Origin: Shimia sp.
Lineage (GTDB): Bacteria > Pseudomonadota > Alphaproteobacteria > Rhodobacterales > Rhodobacteraceae
DNA: 64,000 bases
Assembly: GCA_024224295.1 (NCBI GenBank)
Contig: JAAENN010000228.1
Span: 1-64,000, forward strand
Reading direction: 5' to 3'
Of the stretch, positions 55,573 to 64,000 are shown one piece after another; within the stretch, counting starts at the first letter, position 1, and the number at the start of each line of letters is the position of its first letter. The translations under genes and the position numbers were made by a program. A model generated the notes under the pieces. The model was not told where the DNA came from. It saw nothing but the letters and a program-made list of their open reading frames with translations, and did no database searches.

Positions 55573-56538
55573 TTACTCCGAGCCAATCACGTGCTGGGGC
55601 CGCCCATTTTCAAACGCCACCACCTGATCAAAGATGTCTGAGAATTGTGTCTCGAACTCATCTTCAGTCACAAAACCAATGTGGGGAGTGGCGATCAGAT
55701 TTGGGTGGGACAACAGAGAATCTGATGCGTCCGTAAGTGGTTCCAAGTCAAACACATCTATGGCTGCGCGGCCGGGGCGACCCTGCTCAAGTGCAAACAG
55801 GAGAGCGTTTGGCTCGAATAGGCCGGCGCGAGAGGTGTTCACCAAAAGCGCTGCTTGCGACATTTGTGTGAGATCTTCGAGAGAAATTATCTCGCGTGTT
55901 TGAGCATTGAGACGGAGGTGCAGAGAGACGATGTCGCTATTGGCAAAAAAATCGGCGCGGGTTTCGGCAACGGTGGCACCATCTGCTTTGGCACGAGCTC
56001 GGCCGGCCTCTGACGCCCACCAGACGGTTTGCAATCCAAAGGTTTCCGCATACCCGGCTACAGCCTTGGCGATACGGCCGTAACCATAGAGTCCTAAGCG
56101 CTTGCCGCGTAACGTTTTTCCAACTCCGGATTGCCAATTTCCCGCCTTGATCGAGGCCATTTGATTGTGCAGGTCGCGCATGCCCATCATGATCAACGCC
56201 CATGTGAGTTCCGCGGCCGCATAGTTCACGCCGCCGCCTTTTGGAATTTTCGAACAGAGCATCACATTGTGATCCGCGCAGGCTTGCACGTCGATGTGGG
56301 GATAGGTGCCGCGCTGGCTTATCAGGCGTAGGTTTGGAAGCTTTTCCAATAACTTGCGCGTAATCTTGGTGCGTTCGCGAAACAAAACCAGCACCTCCGC
56401 GTCTTGCAGACGGGCGGCCAAAGCGTCGGCGCCTTCGACGTGGTCGGTCCAAACAGTGACGTCGTGCCCGTCCAATTTGGCAAAACATGGCAGACCTCGC
56501 AGGGTGTCGAACCAATCGTCGAGGATGTGAACTTTCAT
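55573..56538 (-). CDS. D-2-hydroxyacid dehydrogenase family protein
   Basis: 321 aa NAD-dependent enzyme. Rossmann loop GLYGYGRIAKAVA near 146-158, catalytic Arg in NTSRAGLF near 234, Glu in LEPL, and His in TPHIGF near 284 are all present. It is the last gene of the minus-strand module headed by tctC. The (S)-sulfolactate dehydrogenase SlcC belongs to the same broad family and its gene in other bacteria is close to a TTT transporter. A role in sulfolactate metabolism is therefore possible but unproven. Confidence 0.88.
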   Translation of the reverse strand: MKVHILDDWFDTLRGLPCFAKLDGHDVTVWTDHVEGADALAARLQDAEVLVLFRERTKITRKLLEKLPNLRLISQRGTYPHIDVQACADHNVMLCSKIPKGGGVNYAAAELTWALIMMGMRDLHNQMASIKAGNWQSGVGKTLRGKRLGLYGYGRIAKAVAGYAETFGLQTVWWASEAGRARAKADGATVAETRADFFANSDIVSLHLRLNAQTREIISLEDLTQMSQAALLVNTSRAGLFEPNALLFALEQGRPGRAAIDVFDLEPLTDASDSLLSHPNLIATPHIGFVTEDEFETQFSDIFDQVVAFENGRPQHVIGSE

Positions 56539-56596
56539 CGTTTTTGGCCAGTCTGTTTTGTGTCTGTATTACGTCGGTATCGCGGAGGTGCAAAAA

Positions 56597-57418
56597 TCAA
56601 TGAGATAGCAGCACCGGAATGGGCGTGCGTTTGAACACGCGCGCAGTCATACCGCCTAGAAAATCTTCGCGGAACTTTGAATGTTCATAGGCACCCATGA
56701 CCAGAAGACAGGGGTCCTTTTGCTCACAATAAGTGATCAAAGCGCGGGCTGGCCCCGGCGTGGCGGGGATTTTCTCGCGGTCGGCGGTGACCCCGTGACG
56801 TGCCAGACGTGACATAAGATCATCCGCCGGTCTGGGCAAATCGGTTTCTCCAACACTCAATACGGTTACTCGGCCCTGATCCTCCAGAAGGTACAGCGCA
56901 TCAGACAAAGCGCGCGCGGCCGCGCGGCCGCCGTCCCAGGCCAAAACTGCATGGGAATGGGTCGCCTTCGGGTCGTATCCTTGGGGCACGATTAACACCG
57001 GACGACCACTGACCAGCGCGATCCGATCCGGATGCAGGAACACATGTTCGTCCACTCCTTCGTTTGGCGCATCCTGCCCGATCACCAAAAGGTCAAACGA
57101 CCGCGCGGTTTCAGATACTACCGTGTCCACACGACCCGTCTCACGCCGGAAATGCAGCCGATCTCCGAGGTCCAGCGTGCCGGCTACGGCGCTGTAGCGC
57201 GCCTCGATCTCCTCCAGAAAGGTTGCGCTGGCTTGGGCAATGATCTCCCGTGCACTGGCGGGCACCCATTTGCCACCTGAGCCAGACACGTCATGGCGCG
57301 AGTGGGCCAAGAGCACGGTGACATGGGTGTCCGACTGCGCCAGCCCCGCGGCATATTTGAGGGCAGTGACCGCGCCTTCGGAGCCGTTAAAGGCTACAAG
57401 GATGTTCTTGAGGCTCAT
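56597..57418 (-). CDS. tandem UspA-family protein
   Basis: 273 aa with two universal-stress domains (about 1-140 and 145-273). The C-terminal copy has the GAYEHSKFREDFLGG motif, similar to the ATP-binding site in which Gly-Ser is replaced. Such double UspA proteins accompany transport modules in Rhodobacteraceae. It overlaps the PrpF-like gene by four bases (ATGA), which indicates co-translation. Confidence 0.87.
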   Translation of the reverse strand: MSLKNILVAFNGSEGAVTALKYAAGLAQSDTHVTVLLAHSRHDVSGSGGKWVPASAREIIAQASATFLEEIEARYSAVAGTLDLGDRLHFRRETGRVDTVVSETARSFDLLVIGQDAPNEGVDEHVFLHPDRIALVSGRPVLIVPQGYDPKATHSHAVLAWDGGRAAARALSDALYLLEDQGRVTVLSVGETDLPRPADDLMSRLARHGVTADREKIPATPGPARALITYCEQKDPCLLVMGAYEHSKFREDFLGGMTARVFKRTPIPVLLSH

Positions 57419-58512
57419 GCGTCATGCTCCCCGTTCCAAACCTCGGAAGGCACATAGACTTGGCCATCAGCGATCTTGCGGGCGGTGCGTACAAGACCTG
57501 CCGCGTTGAGATCGAAACCGCCATTGGTGGAGAAATCCACCAAAACGTCGATTGTGCCGGACACGTGTTCCAGGACCACTTCTGTTGGGCTTGTCGTGGG
57601 ACGCTCCAAAAGGCCATCAGCCACGGAGCCGGGCGTCAGAGCGCAGGAAGCAATACATTGTGCTCCAGTAACGGCCATTGAAGGGTGCGTTTTCCAAGGC
57701 ATGAAGTAACGTGTGGCAACGGTGCCGCCGATTTGAGCCGGGGCCAGAATGGCGAACTTTGGAGTCACCGACTTAGTGACGTCACCCATGCCCATAGCCG
57801 CACCCGCTTGCAGGCGGATCGCCTCCATGCGGGCGAAGAAATCGGTGTTGGCGTCCAACTCCGCCGCGCTTTCATATCCTGTCAGGTCAAAGTCTGACGC
57901 GCGTGCCAGCACAACGGGCATGGCCACGTCCATGCAGGTGACCTCAATGCCATCAAATCTGTCGCGCAGATTGCCAGTTGGAAGCAGCGCCCCGGTTGCG
58001 GAACCGACGACCCCCATAAATTTGAGCTGCACTGGCGCGGCGGTGCCGGGAACGCCCGCAATGGCCGCATCGCCCTCATAGGCCAGAGCGCCCCCTGGTG
58101 TGGCAACATTGGCAATCACCTGCGCTCCGGTGTTGGTGGCGCGGATTCTGACTTCTGTGGTGTCGCCGGTCGGCTCCACAAGCCCCATTTCGATCGCTGC
58201 AGCACCAACACCAGATAAGATGTTACCGCAGGTAGGTTTGAAATCGACGAGTTTTTCTTCGACTGAAACCTGCGCAAAGAAATAGTCCACGTCAGCCCAG
58301 TTTTCTTCTGACTTGCTGAGCATCGCGACTTTGGTGGTTACGGCTGCGCCGCCGCCAATACCATCAATATTGAGCGCATGCCCCGCGCCGACAGCCGCCA
58401 CCAACACGTCTGCCAGCTGCTCGAGGTCATCCGGCAGGTCCGCGCGATTGAAGTATGGACCGCGAGACGTACCGCCGCGCATAAACACATAAGGAATGGC
58501 AGTTTGGGTCAT
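57415..58512 (-). CDS. PrpF-family isomerase (4-oxalomesaconate tautomerase type)
   Basis: 365 aa from the ATG at 58512, with GGAGG eight bases upstream; a TTG five codons earlier is possible but lacks a ribosome site. The opening FMRGGTSRGPYFN, NIDGIGGGAAVTTKVA and PTCGNILSGVGAAAIE are hallmarks of the PrpF/GalD/LigU family, which moves double bonds in unsaturated tricarboxylates. Two cysteines in the active-site region are expected to act as acid and base. A tricarboxylate substrate matches the adjacent TctA-type transporter. The actual substrate is unknown, since no gallate or methylcitrate genes are present. Confidence 0.86.
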   Translation of the reverse strand: MTQTAIPYVFMRGGTSRGPYFNRADLPDDLEQLADVLVAAVGAGHALNIDGIGGGAAVTTKVAMLSKSEENWADVDYFFAQVSVEEKLVDFKPTCGNILSGVGAAAIEMGLVEPTGDTTEVRIRATNTGAQVIANVATPGGALAYEGDAAIAGVPGTAAPVQLKFMGVVGSATGALLPTGNLRDRFDGIEVTCMDVAMPVVLARASDFDLTGYESAAELDANTDFFARMEAIRLQAGAAMGMGDVTKSVTPKFAILAPAQIGGTVATRYFMPWKTHPSMAVTGAQCIASCALTPGSVADGLLERPTTSPTEVVLEHVSGTIDVLVDFSTNGGFDLNAAGLVRTARKIADGQVYVPSEVWNGEHDA

Positions 58513-58513
58513 A

Positions 58514-60550
58514 TCAGTTGCCTCCAATGGGCCAAGGAAGGTCGATCGCGGATTGCAGAAGGCCGGGTGGGAAATCGCGGTTCAAAATGCCCGCCATGAA
58601 GCACATCAACGAGATGCCAGCGGCGGTGAGAATGAGCGTTTTGCTCCAGCTGGCCTGCGCGCGGATGCGGAAGAACGCGACCAGGAAGCCAAGAAGTGCG
58701 AGAATGAAACCAACCACGGCTGTGCCCGCGATCAGGGCGACAAACCACGCTAGCGTGGACCACAGCCCGTAAGGGGCGTCCGCGTCTTCGCCAGCGATTT
58801 CCTTGTCAGCGAAAATGGCGTCGCCTTCGGGGCGCCGCATCATCTGCGCGAGTAAGATCAGGCAGCAGACCAGCGAGCAGCCCCCAACAAACAAGGGGAT
58901 CACCTTGTCGGTCATGTTGTAGTCCGGGATCATATTGGCGTTCACCAGCGCCATCACCAGATAGGCCGTGATCGCCAGCGAGAATATCATTGGCGCGCGT
59001 TTGGAGCCGGACTGCACGTCGCCTTCGGCCATGATGGTTTTGGCTTGGCGGATGCCAAAGACCACGGATACGACGGTGATGATGATCAACACGATCACGA
59101 TTGGGGAGAAGATGTATTCGATGCCCGCGTCGAAACCTTTGCGGAACCGGAAAGACGCGATCTGAAAGGCTTGATTGGTGAACTTCTCGACCGGATTTGA
59201 CAGCACAAAACCGATCAGGAAGGCCGGGCGGGACCAGTCAAAGCGGCGCAGGAAGATGCCGATAAGACCGATGACAAAGAGTGCCAGAAGGTCTTCAAAG
59301 TTTTGTCCCGATTGGAACGCCGCAAAGCTGATCAACATGAACAGGAACGGCGCAAGGTATGTGAAACGGATGGTGGTCAGCTTGGCGATGCCGCCAGAGG
59401 CCGCGATGCACAGCAGCGTGCCCACCACGTTGGCCAGGGCCAGCAACCACACAATCGAATAGGTGATGTCGAGGTTGTCTTTGAGCATGGCGGGACCAAC
59501 TTCGATGTCACCGGAACCCAAGAGCGCGACGGCACCAATGAATATCGCCATGGAGCCAGAGCCGGGGATCCCGAACAGCAGGGTTGGAACGAGGCCGCCA
59601 CCCTCTTTGGCGTTGTTGGAGCTTTCCGGCCCGATCACGCCGCGAATTTCCCCTTTGCCGAAGTGGGACTTGTCTGGTGTGGTTTGTACGGCGTGGCCAT
59701 AAGCGATCCAGTCCACTACGGAGCCACCGAGGCCGGGGATGATGCCCACGGTCACACCAATCAGCGAGCAGCGCACCGACAACCATTTGTTGGCCACCCA
59801 GTCTTTGACACCATCCATCCAGCCTGCACCAAGGTTGGCCCCTTTGGCGATGGCGCGGTCCTGACGCAGAAGTGAGACAATTTCGGGGATAGCAAAGATG
59901 CCAAGACCGACGATGACGAGTTTTAGACCGTCGGTCAGGTATGGGATGTCGTAGGTCGCCATGCGCAGACTGCCACCTGCGTCCGCTTCGCCGATGGTGC
60001 CGATCATCAAGCCAAGACCGGCAGCGGCGAGGCCTTTGAGTGGGATGCGGCCTGCAAGGATGGCGACCATCGACAACCCGAGGATGGTGATCATCAACAT
60101 CTCAGGGAGCCCAAAGGCGAGCACGATTGGCCGCGCAACCAGAATGAACATGGTCAGGAAGGCTGCGCCAACGAGGCCACCGAAGAGCGATGAGGTGAAG
60201 GCTGCCGACAATGCGCGCGCCGCCTCGCCTTTCTTTGCCAAGGGAAAGCCATCAAGCACGGTGGCTTGAGAGGCGGAGCTTCCCGGTATGCCCATGAGCA
60301 CAGAGGCAAAGGTGTCGGACGTGGGTACAACCGCCACCATACCGATCATCAATGCAAGACCAAGCACCGGGTCCATGCCGAACATGAAAGGCAGCAGCAG
60401 CGATAGACCGGCAATCCCGCCAAGTCCGGGAAACACGCCAACGGCCAATCCCATCACGACGCCGAGCACCAGATAGCCCAGAACAATGGGTTGTGAGATC
60501 AGAGCCCACGCGTCACTGAGCGCAGGAAGAGCTGTGGCGAAAGCCTCCAT
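58514..60550 (-). CDS. tctA: tripartite tricarboxylate transporter, TctA-TctB fusion
   Basis: 678 aa. The first about 500 residues form the large TctA permease with roughly twelve helices, including GVFPGLGGIAGLSLLLPF, GIPGSSASQATVLDG and GVIGPESSNNAKEGG. After a charged linker near 520 the remaining about 150 residues contain four more helices like the small subunit TctB. TctA is normally about 500 residues with TctB as a separate gene, so this is a natural fusion. The binding protein TctC is encoded upstream. Confidence 0.9.
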   Translation of the reverse strand: MEAFATALPALSDAWALISQPIVLGYLVLGVVMGLAVGVFPGLGGIAGLSLLLPFMFGMDPVLGLALMIGMVAVVPTSDTFASVLMGIPGSSASQATVLDGFPLAKKGEAARALSAAFTSSLFGGLVGAAFLTMFILVARPIVLAFGLPEMLMITILGLSMVAILAGRIPLKGLAAAGLGLMIGTIGEADAGGSLRMATYDIPYLTDGLKLVIVGLGIFAIPEIVSLLRQDRAIAKGANLGAGWMDGVKDWVANKWLSVRCSLIGVTVGIIPGLGGSVVDWIAYGHAVQTTPDKSHFGKGEIRGVIGPESSNNAKEGGGLVPTLLFGIPGSGSMAIFIGAVALLGSGDIEVGPAMLKDNLDITYSIVWLLALANVVGTLLCIAASGGIAKLTTIRFTYLAPFLFMLISFAAFQSGQNFEDLLALFVIGLIGIFLRRFDWSRPAFLIGFVLSNPVEKFTNQAFQIASFRFRKGFDAGIEYIFSPIVIVLIIITVVSVVFGIRQAKTIMAEGDVQSGSKRAPMIFSLAITAYLVMALVNANMIPDYNMTDKVIPLFVGGCSLVCCLILLAQMMRRPEGDAIFADKEIAGEDADAPYGLWSTLAWFVALIAGTAVVGFILALLGFLVAFFRIRAQASWSKTLILTAAGISLMCFMAGILNRDFPPGLLQSAIDLPWPIGGN
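58521..58525 (-). promoter_or_regulatory. ribosome binding site for the PrpF-like gene
   Basis: GGAGG on the minus strand lies inside the end of tctA, eight bases before the ATG at 58512. It decides the start and couples the two genes. Confidence 0.7.
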
Positions 60551-60638
60551 CGGAGCCGCCTTTCTAACAGTTTGTGAGTTAGGTGGGGAGTTGGGGCCGC
60601 CCCGGAAGGGGTTCGGAGCCGCCCCAGTAGGCGCGCGC

Positions 60639-61727
60639 TTACTTAAGCTCGACCCCGTAGTCTTCTTTCAGCCAGTCCACGGCATAAGCTTTGGCCGAGT
60701 CCGGTACATTTGTGGCTGTGCCCAGCGCAGTTTGTGCCCCGGCGCCGGTGAAGACCGAGTATTTGCCGACGCGCTTGGAGGAGATGTCCGCAAAATCGCC
60801 GCGTGCGACCACCGCCTCGAAGGCTTTGGTGTAGGTGTCGATAACGTCTTGTGGGGTGCCAGCGGGCAGAAAGGCCAGTTTTTGCACCGGGAAGCCAGCC
60901 ACGAAGAAGGCTTTCCATGCGTCCCACTCTTCGCCGGAGGTTTCACAACCGTCGGTGGCGTCGCACACTTCTTTGAAGGTCGGGATATCCGGGAAGGTTG
61001 GGTCACGCACCACATTGCCGCCTGCGTCCAGCGCGCCCCAAGTCATCATTGGAACGGCTTTGCCTTCTTCGACCATGGCAGCGGAACCGCTCAGATAGCC
61101 AGAGGTGGTTTGATAATCGATGGTGGCCTCGCCGCGTTCAAACATCAGGCGTCCATCGCCGCGCCCCTTGATGCCAAACACAGGCTCAACATTCATGCCC
61201 AGCATTTTCCAGGCCAGCAGCGGCACAAGATCCAGGCGGGTTGCGCCCTGAGAGCCGTAGATGAAGTCGACGTCTTGAAGCATGTTGGCGGAGCCATCGA
61301 ACTTAGCACCATCCTCGGCGTTCAGGTAAGCTACACCGCCGGTGCCTGATGCCATAACCGGGTTCCAGTCGTTATACTCATAGCGCACCCGTGGGTCGCT
61401 GAGCAGATAAGGGAATTGGGTGGAGCCAGAGGTCCCAAACAGCAGGGTGCCATCCTTGTGCTGTTCCTTCTGGAACCAGTTGGCGCCTTTGGTGGAGCCA
61501 GCACCCGGCATGAACTTCACAACAACGGTTGGCTCGCCGGGCAGTGCCTCGCTCAACAGCGGCGCAAAAAAGTTTGCCCATTTGGCGGAGCCACCGGTTT
61601 CGGAAAACGGGATGACCCATTCGATGGTTTTGCCGGAAAAATCCACTTCGGCAGCGGCAGGCAGCGCCAAGCCGAGGGATGCAATCATACCGGCAACCGC
61701 GCGGCGTGTGAATGTCGAGATGGTCAT
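60639..61727 (-). CDS. tctC: tripartite tricarboxylate transporter binding protein TctC
   Basis: 362 aa from the ATG at 61727, which has GGGAGG five bases upstream; an in-frame extension to 61922 would cross the promoter of the divergent regulator. Signal peptide with FTRRAVAG, possibly twin-arginine, and cleavage after LPAAA near 27. The mature protein is of the Bug/TctC type, an extracytoplasmic solute receptor: WVIPFSETGGSAKW and FMPGAGSTKGANWF are recognisable. The first gene of the module, divergent from tctD across about 150 bp. Confidence 0.9.
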   Translation of the reverse strand: MTISTFTRRAVAGMIASLGLALPAAAEVDFSGKTIEWVIPFSETGGSAKWANFFAPLLSEALPGEPTVVVKFMPGAGSTKGANWFQKEQHKDGTLLFGTSGSTQFPYLLSDPRVRYEYNDWNPVMASGTGGVAYLNAEDGAKFDGSANMLQDVDFIYGSQGATRLDLVPLLAWKMLGMNVEPVFGIKGRGDGRLMFERGEATIDYQTTSGYLSGSAAMVEEGKAVPMMTWGALDAGGNVVRDPTFPDIPTFKEVCDATDGCETSGEEWDAWKAFFVAGFPVQKLAFLPAGTPQDVIDTYTKAFEAVVARGDFADISSKRVGKYSVFTGAGAQTALGTATNVPDSAKAYAVDWLKEDYGVELK

Positions 61728-61875
61728 TGGTTCCTCCCTGTAGACCAGACAACCACGCCAGCGTCCTCTTCGCCACCATGATTGCCACATTTGGGGGATT
61801 GATTCCCCTTGTGATCTGCCGATCATGGGAGGCCAACCTTGCGCCAAGCTTGCAACGGAGCGAAACGGGTCAAAC

Positions 61876-62544
61876 ATGCGAATAGTGATTGTCGAGGATA
61901 ACGAGGTGCTAGCCAACGCCATCGCCTATCGGCTGCGGGATCGCGGCCATGCGGCCGACGTCCTAGGAGACGGAAAAGAAGCAGATGCCTTTCTGTCCCA
62001 AGAAGGTGCGGACCTTGTGGTTCTGGATATTAATCTTCCGGGCCAATCGGGCCTGAACGTTTTGCGCGCAATGCGCCGCCGGGACGACGGCACGCCTGTT
62101 ATACTGCTAACCGCGCGTGCGGATCTTGAGGACCGAGTGAACGGATTGGATGCTGGCGCAGACGACTACCTGGTCAAGCCGTTTGAGATGGATGAGTTGG
62201 AGGCCCGCATTCGCGCGCTCTCACGCCGCAAGGATTTGAACTACGGCAGCTTGGAAAAAATCGGTCAGCTGGAATTTGATCGCACATCTAGGCGGGTCAG
62301 CGTCAACGGAACCGCGCTGGATGTGCCGCGCAAAGAAGCGGCAGTTTTGGAATGTTTGATTGAGCGTCGCGGGCGCATAGTGTCGAAATCCCAACTCGTG
62401 GAACATTGTTATGGTGTGGGCGCCTCGATGGATGACAGTGCGATGGAACCGCATGTCTCCCGCTTGCGCAAACGCATTGCGATGTATGGCGTGTCGATTA
62501 AAACGGCGCGCGGGCTGGGCTACATGCTGGAAGTCAAATTGTGA
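61876..62544 (+). CDS. tctD: OmpR-family response regulator, TctD-like
   Basis: 222 aa from the ATG at 61876. Receiver domain with phosphoacceptor Asp51 (LDINLPG), acidic Glu7-Asp8 and Lys in VKPFEMDE. The C-terminal winged helix (about 125-222) includes LDVPRKEAAVLECLI and VSRLRKRIA. It diverges from tctC and shares its promoter region, as in the tctDE-tctCBA systems in which the two-component pair induces tricarboxylate uptake. Four-base overlap with the kinase gene. Confidence 0.93.
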   Translation: MRIVIVEDNEVLANAIAYRLRDRGHAADVLGDGKEADAFLSQEGADLVVLDINLPGQSGLNVLRAMRRRDDGTPVILLTARADLEDRVNGLDAGADDYLVKPFEMDELEARIRALSRRKDLNYGSLEKIGQLEFDRTSRRVSVNGTALDVPRKEAAVLECLIERRGRIVSKSQLVEHCYGVGASMDDSAMEPHVSRLRKRIAMYGVSIKTARGLGYMLEVKL

Positions 62545-63935
62545 AACGTAGTCCTCCCATTGCTGTCAAAAGGATCTCTCTGCGGCTCAGGCTGTTCATC
62601 TTGATCCTCGTGCCGCTTTTGGTGATGGCAGCAATACTGGGCTTTTGGCGCATCAATGCCGCGCAAAATACGGCCGAAGAGCTTTTTGATCGTAGCCTTC
62701 TGGCGGCGGCACTGGCGATTTCCAGAGATGTGATACTGTCAGACGGTGATGCTATCCTTCCATCGACCCGGGACTTGATCCGCGACGCGTCAGGGGGGGA
62801 GGTGTTTTATCATGCCACTGGTCCGGGGGGAATCTATGTTACCGGCTATGCTTATCCCCCTGTGGAACCGAAAAGAGCCAACGTCGATCTCTATGAACCC
62901 AGCTTTTTTGAAGCCACGTATCGCGATGAAAAGGTGCGGGTGCTACGGGTCACGGAACGGATTACAATTGAAAACCTGACTGGCGATGCGACGGTCACCG
63001 TCTGGCAACGGATCGCGGACCGAGCTGAGTTCGTCCGCTTGCTGGTGGTACGTGCAGCGGCGTTGATTGGCGGGCTGCTCACCACACTGATCCTTGTGGT
63101 CTGGTTTGGCGTGAAATTGGGCCTGCGCCCGCTCACGGAGTTACAGGACGCCATCTCGATCCGGTCGCCCGACGATCTAAGCCGGATTAAGCGGGCTGTG
63201 CCAGCAGAAGCGCGCGGGATTGTGCAAACCCTCAACCACCTGTTTGGACAGGTAGACCGTAGCATGGAAGCGCATCAAGCCTTTATTTCAGACGCGGCGC
63301 ATCAGTTGCGCAACCCGGCAGCCGCAGTGCAATCCATGGCAGAGGCTTTGCGTGACGCGCCCACCGAGGAGGATCGCAAAAAGCGCACCGAAGAGATGGT
63401 TGTTGCGGCGCAGGCTTCTGCGCGTGTTGCCAATCAACTCCTGTCGCTCGATCGATTGAGGCATCTGTCTCCGGAGGGCTATGTAACCCGCTTCGATCTT
63501 GCCGCCGACGTGCGACAAATCTGTGCCGATACGGCCCCCGCCGCCCTGTCTCGAGGGATCGATTTTGAGCTGGATGCGCCCGGCGACAGCATTTGGGTGC
63601 ATGGAGATCAGTTGTTTTTACGCGAAGCCGTCAAAAACCTTATCGACAACGCACTCAAACACGGCGGGTCAGGGTTAGGCAAAGTGTCCGTGACTGTTAC
63701 CGCGGACGATGGCCAGGTCCGTGTAACGGTTGTTGATGACGGTGCTGGGCTGTCTCCGGACGACCGAGACTTGGCTATTGGTCGATTTACACAGGTTGTG
63801 CCCAACGACGGCAGTGGACTTGGGTTGGCCATTGTGGCTTCGGTCATCGAAAGGCACAATGGCACCCTAACAATTGATGAGGTTGCTAAGGGCGCAAGCC
63901 TGACGATTTCCTTGCCAATCGCTACTCCCAAATAA
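62541..63935 (+). CDS. tctE: sensor histidine kinase, TctE-like
   Basis: 464 aa, GTG start overlapping tctD by four bases. TM1 about 16-36, periplasmic sensor of about 130 residues (TctE N-terminal type), TM2 about 168-192, HAMP-like linker, H box AAHQLRNP with His254, N box NLIDNALKHG, G1 DDGAGL and G2 GSGLGLAIV. It should phosphorylate the regulator encoded upstream in response to the TTT substrate. The remaining 65 bp of the window hold nothing recognisable. Confidence 0.93.
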   Translation: MKRSPPIAVKRISLRLRLFILILVPLLVMAAILGFWRINAAQNTAEELFDRSLLAAALAISRDVILSDGDAILPSTRDLIRDASGGEVFYHATGPGGIYVTGYAYPPVEPKRANVDLYEPSFFEATYRDEKVRVLRVTERITIENLTGDATVTVWQRIADRAEFVRLLVVRAAALIGGLLTTLILVVWFGVKLGLRPLTELQDAISIRSPDDLSRIKRAVPAEARGIVQTLNHLFGQVDRSMEAHQAFISDAAHQLRNPAAAVQSMAEALRDAPTEEDRKKRTEEMVVAAQASARVANQLLSLDRLRHLSPEGYVTRFDLAADVRQICADTAPAALSRGIDFELDAPGDSIWVHGDQLFLREAVKNLIDNALKHGGSGLGKVSVTVTADDGQVRVTVVDDGAGLSPDDRDLAIGRFTQVVPNDGSGLGLAIVASVIERHNGTLTIDEVAKGASLTISLPIATPK

Positions 63936-64000
63936 AGAAGCCGCGCCTTAAGTAGGAAACGCGCAGCCAAGTTTGTGTACGGTGGTTTGGTTATTGGGAA

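Overview
This window comes from an alphaproteobacterium of the Rhodobacteraceae, most likely a marine roseobacter. Four signs point there: a dacC-tmk-holB-tatD-MBL operon, a split methionine synthase, a smoEFGKS-mtlK polyol operon, and an hps/suy sulfonate cluster. The organism is inferred from gene content and order only. No database search was run.

Layout. 317-406 is tRNA-Ser. 605-6031 is a tight housekeeping operon: SPOR lipoprotein, D-Ala-D-Ala carboxypeptidase, tmk, holB, tatD, MBL phosphodiesterase. It is followed by an AEC transporter and a FrnE/DsbA-like protein, then a terminator. 8076-17069 is an 11-gene chemotaxis operon: STAS, cheY, cheA, cheW, cheR, cheY, a small helical unknown, a soluble PAS protein, an MCP and cheD. 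It has no cheB and no recognised cheZ. A bidirectional terminator separates it from the converging branched-chain 2-oxoacid dehydrogenase operon (17148-22024, minus), which has a divergent Lrp/AsnC regulator. A second MCP (22907-25165) and metH in two genes (25357-29135) follow.

29240-32470 is a graveyard of decayed genes on the minus strand (a 3'-5' exonuclease, nagA, nagB), with nagB cut by a decayed IS3-type transposase. 32494-40046 is an intact sorbitol/mannitol unit: LacI regulator, binding protein, two permeases, ATPase, polyol dehydrogenase and mannitol dehydrogenase. A perfect 22-bp palindrome sits in front of the binding-protein gene. 40047-42132 is gene-poor, apart from a DUF1415 gene that looks foreign.

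42133-54722 is a sulfonate catabolism island. A LacI regulator diverges from an operon behind two operators spaced 22 bp apart. The operon encodes a small two-helix membrane protein, a TRAP transporter, HpsN/HpsO/HpsP-like dehydrogenases, SuyAB-like sulfolactate sulfo-lyase, a ComC-like dehydrogenase, a sulfite/sulfate exporter candidate, a UspA protein and a PlsC-type acyltransferase. The expected route is import of 2,3-dihydroxypropane-1-sulfonate, interconversion of its enantiomers, oxidation to (R)-sulfolactate, cleavage to pyruvate and sulfite, and sulfite export.

After an integrase relic, 55573-63935 holds a tripartite tricarboxylate transporter module: TctC, a TctA-TctB fusion, a PrpF-family isomerase, a UspA protein and a 2-hydroxyacid dehydrogenase. 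A divergent TctD/TctE-type two-component system adjoins it. Its substrate is unknown.

The best leads for new biology are the small helical chemotaxis protein (a possible CheZ analogue), the MCP-tip-like soluble PAS protein, the small membrane protein and acyltransferase attached to the sulfonate operon, and the TTT/PrpF/dehydrogenase unit.
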